Source: Arthrobotrys musiformis (taxonomy: Eukaryota > Ascomycota > Orbiliomycetes > Orbiliales > Orbiliaceae). Taken from it: a stretch of DNA of 64,000 nt. The stretch's first letter is position 1; each line of letters starts with the position of its first letter. This document shows positions 60,593 through 64,000 of the stretch, in pieces. A program made the position numbers and the translations under genes. A model generated the notes under the pieces. It was not told where the DNA came from, searched no databases, and worked only from the letters and a program-made list of their open reading frames with translations. The stretch spans positions 2,264,501 through 2,328,500 of the forward strand of contig JAVHJL010000002.1 of assembly GCA_036971715.1 (NCBI GenBank), in the 5' to 3' direction.

Positions 60593-62565
60593 ATGTCCTC
60601 ATCAGCATCTGCCACCAAGGGCTCTCGAAAGCGCAAAGCTTCTAGTCTTAAGGAGGATATCCCTGCGAAGCTTCCAAAATGCTCTCCACGAACATCCAAA
60701 ATCCGTAGGGATACATTCTTTGCAGGGGCACATCGACGAAGTGAACGAAACCGGAACCCTCTTGCTGAGGTGTCTTCGACTATTGTCAATGAAATTCCTA
60801 CGTCTCCGACCAATGTCCCTTCGTCACCGCTTCCACTATTCTCTTCTTCGCCTCTCAAAACGCAGCTACAGACACCCGCCACCACGCCTGACGTCACGTT
60901 TCTTAAGAAGTTACAGATTGCAAAAGGCGGTGATGAAAGGGATGGATTTCGCCTCACAACTCCGTCTCGTTTATTGGGCGATTTCGAGGATATTAGAAAA
61001 CCTAGGATACGAAAACCAATGCCAACTTCTTTCAGCTTTCAAAACCTCAATCGGTCCCTAGTTGGATATGAAGCTGATGGTATCACTGGGATTCGACTTG
61101 GCAGTATGTATCATTCGGTCCCAAAGTGTAATATTACCCCCATATGCTAACTTTGTGTAGGACGGTCATGGATAACAGAAGGCTTCTATTCCGAGAAACA
61201 TGATACGAATCACTTTAACGATGGTACAGCGCAAGTGCCGTTTTGCCTGGCAACATTCAACAGTATGCATACCACCAATTTATACTTAAAAAAATGTGGC
61301 TTTACTAACAACCCTTTCTTAGCATCGCCCATGGTTGCAGTTGGATATGAATGCGGGGCTATTCGATTGCTTGGCACCAGCCCATGGGGCGAAGATTCCA
61401 TATTAGCAAAGGGTGGCTATACTTATCGTGGATTTGACCGAGAGTCCGCCTCAGTCATGATACACGACAATGCTATCTTTGATCTTTCCTTGTCCGCAGA
61501 TGACCGATACATTGTGAGCCTCAACGAAACCCTCCACTTCAACACCTAGGCGTTGCTAACCACCTCTCACAGGCATCAGCAAGTGGCGATCAAACATGCA
61601 AGGTCAACGACATCGAAAAACAGAAACCTGTTGCAGTTCTCTCTGGCCACCAAGGATCGGTCAAACAAATCAACCACTCCGTCGACAATCAAAACCTCCT
61701 ACTTACCTCCTCGCGGGACTCGAATGTACACATATGGGACCTGCGAACTACCGGAACATCTCTTGGGGATAATCAAGGCATTAATTTAAAGCCAATCAAC
61801 AGTATTTTCGGTGGCCACAGGGCGGGTGAAAAAGCTATATCCGTTACATCAGCTGTCTGGTCCACAAGGAATCCTTACCAGATCGTCACAGCCTCACACA
61901 ATGACGCTGTTGTCAAAGTCTGGGATATAAGGAAATCACATTTTATCAAAAAAACACCGAACTTACAACCACTTGTCGAGTTCGAAGCGCCAAAACCACG
62001 ATTCCACGACTTTAAACCACATAGGGACTACGGAATTACTTCCTTGACATTCGCTCCTGACGGCTCAAGGTTATACGCACTCTGCAAGGATGGGAACTTA
62101 TATGCCTATTCGACATCGCACCTCGATCACGGCCCTATTCACTTTTACTCGCATTCGAAGCTAGCGACGAATTCATTCTACGTCAAGAGCTCAATATCGA
62201 ATGATGGGGAAATAATTGCAACGGGAAGCACAGACGGGACTGTAGTCCTATTCCCGACAGACGAGAAGTACCTATCACCAGCTGAGGATGACGGTTTGCC
62301 TGCTCCTCACGGCGCGCCAGCGAGTGCAACGGCAGCAAAGGAGCTGTACAATGGGACGGGGACAGCGTTAATTGAAGGACACAGTGGGAGGGAGGTTACT
62401 GGTGTAGCATGGGATATCAACAGGAACGTCATTTCGATTAGCGATGACTGTTCGGCTAGGATTTGGAGAGATGATGACAATGGTGTTAGAGCCGAGCAAC
62501 TGAGGAGCGAACTTGATTGGGCCAACGGGAATAGACATGGTTGCGGGTGGAGTGAGGGAGATTAG
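60593..62565 (+). CDS. CDT2: Cdt2/DTL-type WD40 substrate receptor of CRL4
   Basis: Four exons: 60593-61103, 61161-61262, 61323-61513 and 61573-62565, giving 598 residues. The disordered basic N-terminus (SRKRKASSLKED, then SP/TP motifs) precedes a seven-bladed WD40 propeller. Blades are seen at VGYECGAIRLLGT, SASGDQTCKVND, SSRDSNVHIWDLR (Arg about 326), ASHNDAVVKVWDIR (Arg about 388), CKDGNLYAYST, GSTDGTVVLFP and SDDCSARIWRDDD. The two WDxR motifs are the hallmark of DDB1-binding receptors. DFEDIRKPRIRKPMPTSF before the propeller matches the Cdt2/denticleless layout. CRL4-Cdt2 destroys Cdt1 and, in fission yeast, Spd1 on PCNA during S phase. The intron donors at the ends of exons 1, 2 and 3 are GTATGT, GTATGC and GTGAGC. 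Confidence 0.88.
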
Positions 62566-63126
62566 GATTTGAATGCAATGTTTGGAAAGTAGGAGTTATT
62601 GGCGCCAGGTTTTTGTCGTTTTTATCAATTCTTTGTATTTTAACAGCGAGCATTTTATGACCATATCGTGCTGTACCATTAAGAGTATGTTTAGCATTCC
62701 ATAGCATCGGGGAGAGCTTATTGCAACCCCGAAAAGGAGCAATTGGTTGGAGAAATATATACAATTGAATATATCTCACAAAGACCAGAAGATTGAAACA
62801 CAACATCATACAACACATATCTGGACCAACGTAGGTGCTAGAGGGCCTTCGTATATATATATAGAGAACATCAGTCTCGACACTCAGGGAATAATCGCAT
62901 ACAATCCGGGTTGATGTTATGACGCTGGAGTAGTGGTATTAGAGTTAGAAAATTTTTACAAAACCGGATTAGAACAAGACAAAGAAGTACTGTAATTTCC
63001 TGCCATGCGCATGCCGGCACCGCACATTACAATTAATGAACATGCAAAAACGAAGATACATCATGGTATAATCGTATTAGCCGAGAGAGTTTACGGCCTC
63101 GGTGTCAACCTAGCTAAACGATAATT
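62566..63126. other. convergent intergenic
   Basis: About 560 bases between the CDT2 stop and the stop of the last minus-strand gene. It is AT-rich with a short TA repeat at about 62853-62862. No gene is seen. Confidence 0.45.
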
Positions 63127-64000
63127 CTAAAGCTGCTCTTGTTTTACTTCTGTTACAACTGGTATCTCTTCTACTTTGACTTGCGCTTGGGTCTGCTGCC
63201 CCTCTTCTTCCTTCTTGGAGGCTTGGTCGGTATCCCCAACGCTTTGGTACATATCTGTTGTTCCTATTTGATCTGCATAGATATCCGTCCGGGTATCCTC
63301 ATATCCAGAATAGCCCGCTACTCCTCCAAGAAATGCCCCTCTTTGTGTATGAAGCTCCGCTAGTTGTTGGGTCAAAAGAGACATTCTTTCCTCGCTATCG
63401 TAACCGGCGGCAATCAGCTGGTTCATGGTCCTTGCTGCGAACAAAAGATCTGCCAATTGAATCGCCGGGAGGGAAGATACTCGATCCCTCTGTAATTCGT
63501 ATATTTGGTCTTCAGTGAGGTGTTGGAGCTCATTTTCCAGTTGCTGGCGAGCTATGTCTCCTTGTTCAAGGAATCTCCCCGCACCGAGCGCGTACAGACT
63601 TTCGATGAGACTAGGGGCTTCGACGATAGCATTAGCAGCTGGGGGGGCCAAAATTTGGTCGATACTAGCACCGCCACCGTTTTCATTGCCGGCGACGTCG
63701 GCACTATCTTGAGGGCCTGGTTCAGCAGGTACATTGTTGTCGTTATTTGCAACGTTTAATTCTTCTTGAGCTTCAAGTTGTATATCCTGGTTTCGCCTGG
63801 AGTTCCTAAAATAACGACCTGTTTGTACGTATCTAACGGTATCCCTCGATCGATTCGATGCTTCTACCTTCGCCCTCTGTTCGTCTTCCGTGCCCCCCAC
63901 AAGTCGCACATTATGGCTCTCCTTTGGCACCGCGATAAGTCCGTTGTCGAACTCCGGGAGAACATACTCGTATTGATCTCCCGGGCCCCATCCGGCCCCG
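63127..64000 (-). CDS. C-terminal part of an unrecognised acidic, Gln-rich protein (5' end outside window)
   Basis: The frame is open from the right window edge to a stop at 63127, about 290 residues. The part nearest the edge looks folded and conserved (GDQYEYVLPEFDNGLIAVPK, then RSRDTVRYVQTGRYFRNSRR). A long helical, Gln/Glu-rich region with an Asn/Ala/Pro-rich linker follows. The C-terminus is acidic with Gln and Lys (KKEEEGQQTQAQVKVEEIP). The style suggests a nuclear complex subunit or transcriptional protein, but no family was recognised from this part alone. Confidence 0.7.
   Translation of the reverse strand, partial: GAGWGPGDQYEYVLPEFDNGLIAVPKESHNVRLVGGTEDEQRAKVEASNRSRDTVRYVQTGRYFRNSRRNQDIQLEAQEELNVANNDNNVPAEPGPQDSADVAGNENGGGASIDQILAPPAANAIVEAPSLIESLYALGAGRFLEQGDIARQQLENELQHLTEDQIYELQRDRVSSLPAIQLADLLFAARTMNQLIAAGYDSEERMSLLTQQLAELHTQRGAFLGGVAGYSGYEDTRTDIYADQIGTTDMYQSVGDTDQASKKEEEGQQTQAQVKVEEIPVVTEVKQEQL

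Overview
The window is nuclear DNA of a filamentous ascomycete (Pezizomycotina). Genes on both strands are cut by many short introns (about 50-100 nt) with GTAAGT/GTATGT-type donors and CTAAC-like branch sites close to the acceptor. Intergenic stretches are rich in T and CT tracts, and every recognisable protein is of fungal type: Bck1-like MAPKKK, Spb1, Ase1, Vps41 and an NLR-like STAND protein. An early-diverging class such as Orbiliomycetes or Pezizomycetes is possible, but that is a guess. No tRNA, rRNA, CRISPR array or intact transposon was seen. All exon borders were read by eye from splice consensus, reading frame and family motifs.

Layout. 1-8.6 kb: 3' part of a Bck1-like MAPKKK, an acyltransferase-3 membrane protein and a seven-exon HNH-domain protein. 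8.6-13.4 kb: a 1342-residue alpha/beta hydrolase-NB-ARC (NLR-like) protein with a long disordered tail. 14.8-19 kb: two small proteins, one with a mitochondrial-type presequence and heptad repeats, then an unrecognised 628-residue protein. 19.2-22.7 kb (minus): a large PPR-like mitochondrial protein. 22.7-26 kb: an unusually long CT-rich non-coding leader before a Q-rich, probably nuclear protein (26-28.7 kb). 30-33.5 kb: phosphoglucomutase/phosphoribomutase and a convergent mitochondrial enoyl-CoA hydratase. 33.5-35.5 kb: AT-rich DNA with one apparently broken membrane-protein gene. 35.5-45.7 kb (minus): APC1 and VPS41. 46-50 kb: DNA ligase IV (divergent from VPS41) and a small Cys/Pro-rich protein. 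51-54 kb: ASE1 with a possible small divergent partner. 55.6-62.6 kb: CSN5 and SPB1 (divergent), then CDT2. 63.1-64 kb: 3' part of an unrecognised gene.

How they relate. Most genes are ordinary housekeeping genes. The right half is, however, rich in ubiquitin-dependent cell-cycle control: the APC/C scaffold Apc1, the spindle bundler Ase1 (with a visible KEN box, an APC/C degron), the COP9 deneddylase Csn5, and the CRL4 substrate receptor Cdt2, the last with MCB-like ACGCG elements upstream. Csn5 and Cdt2 act on the same ligase in fission yeast and here lie only one gene apart. The most unusual gene is the hydrolase-NB-ARC protein, a candidate fungal immune or heterokaryon-incompatibility receptor with degenerate NB-ARC motifs.
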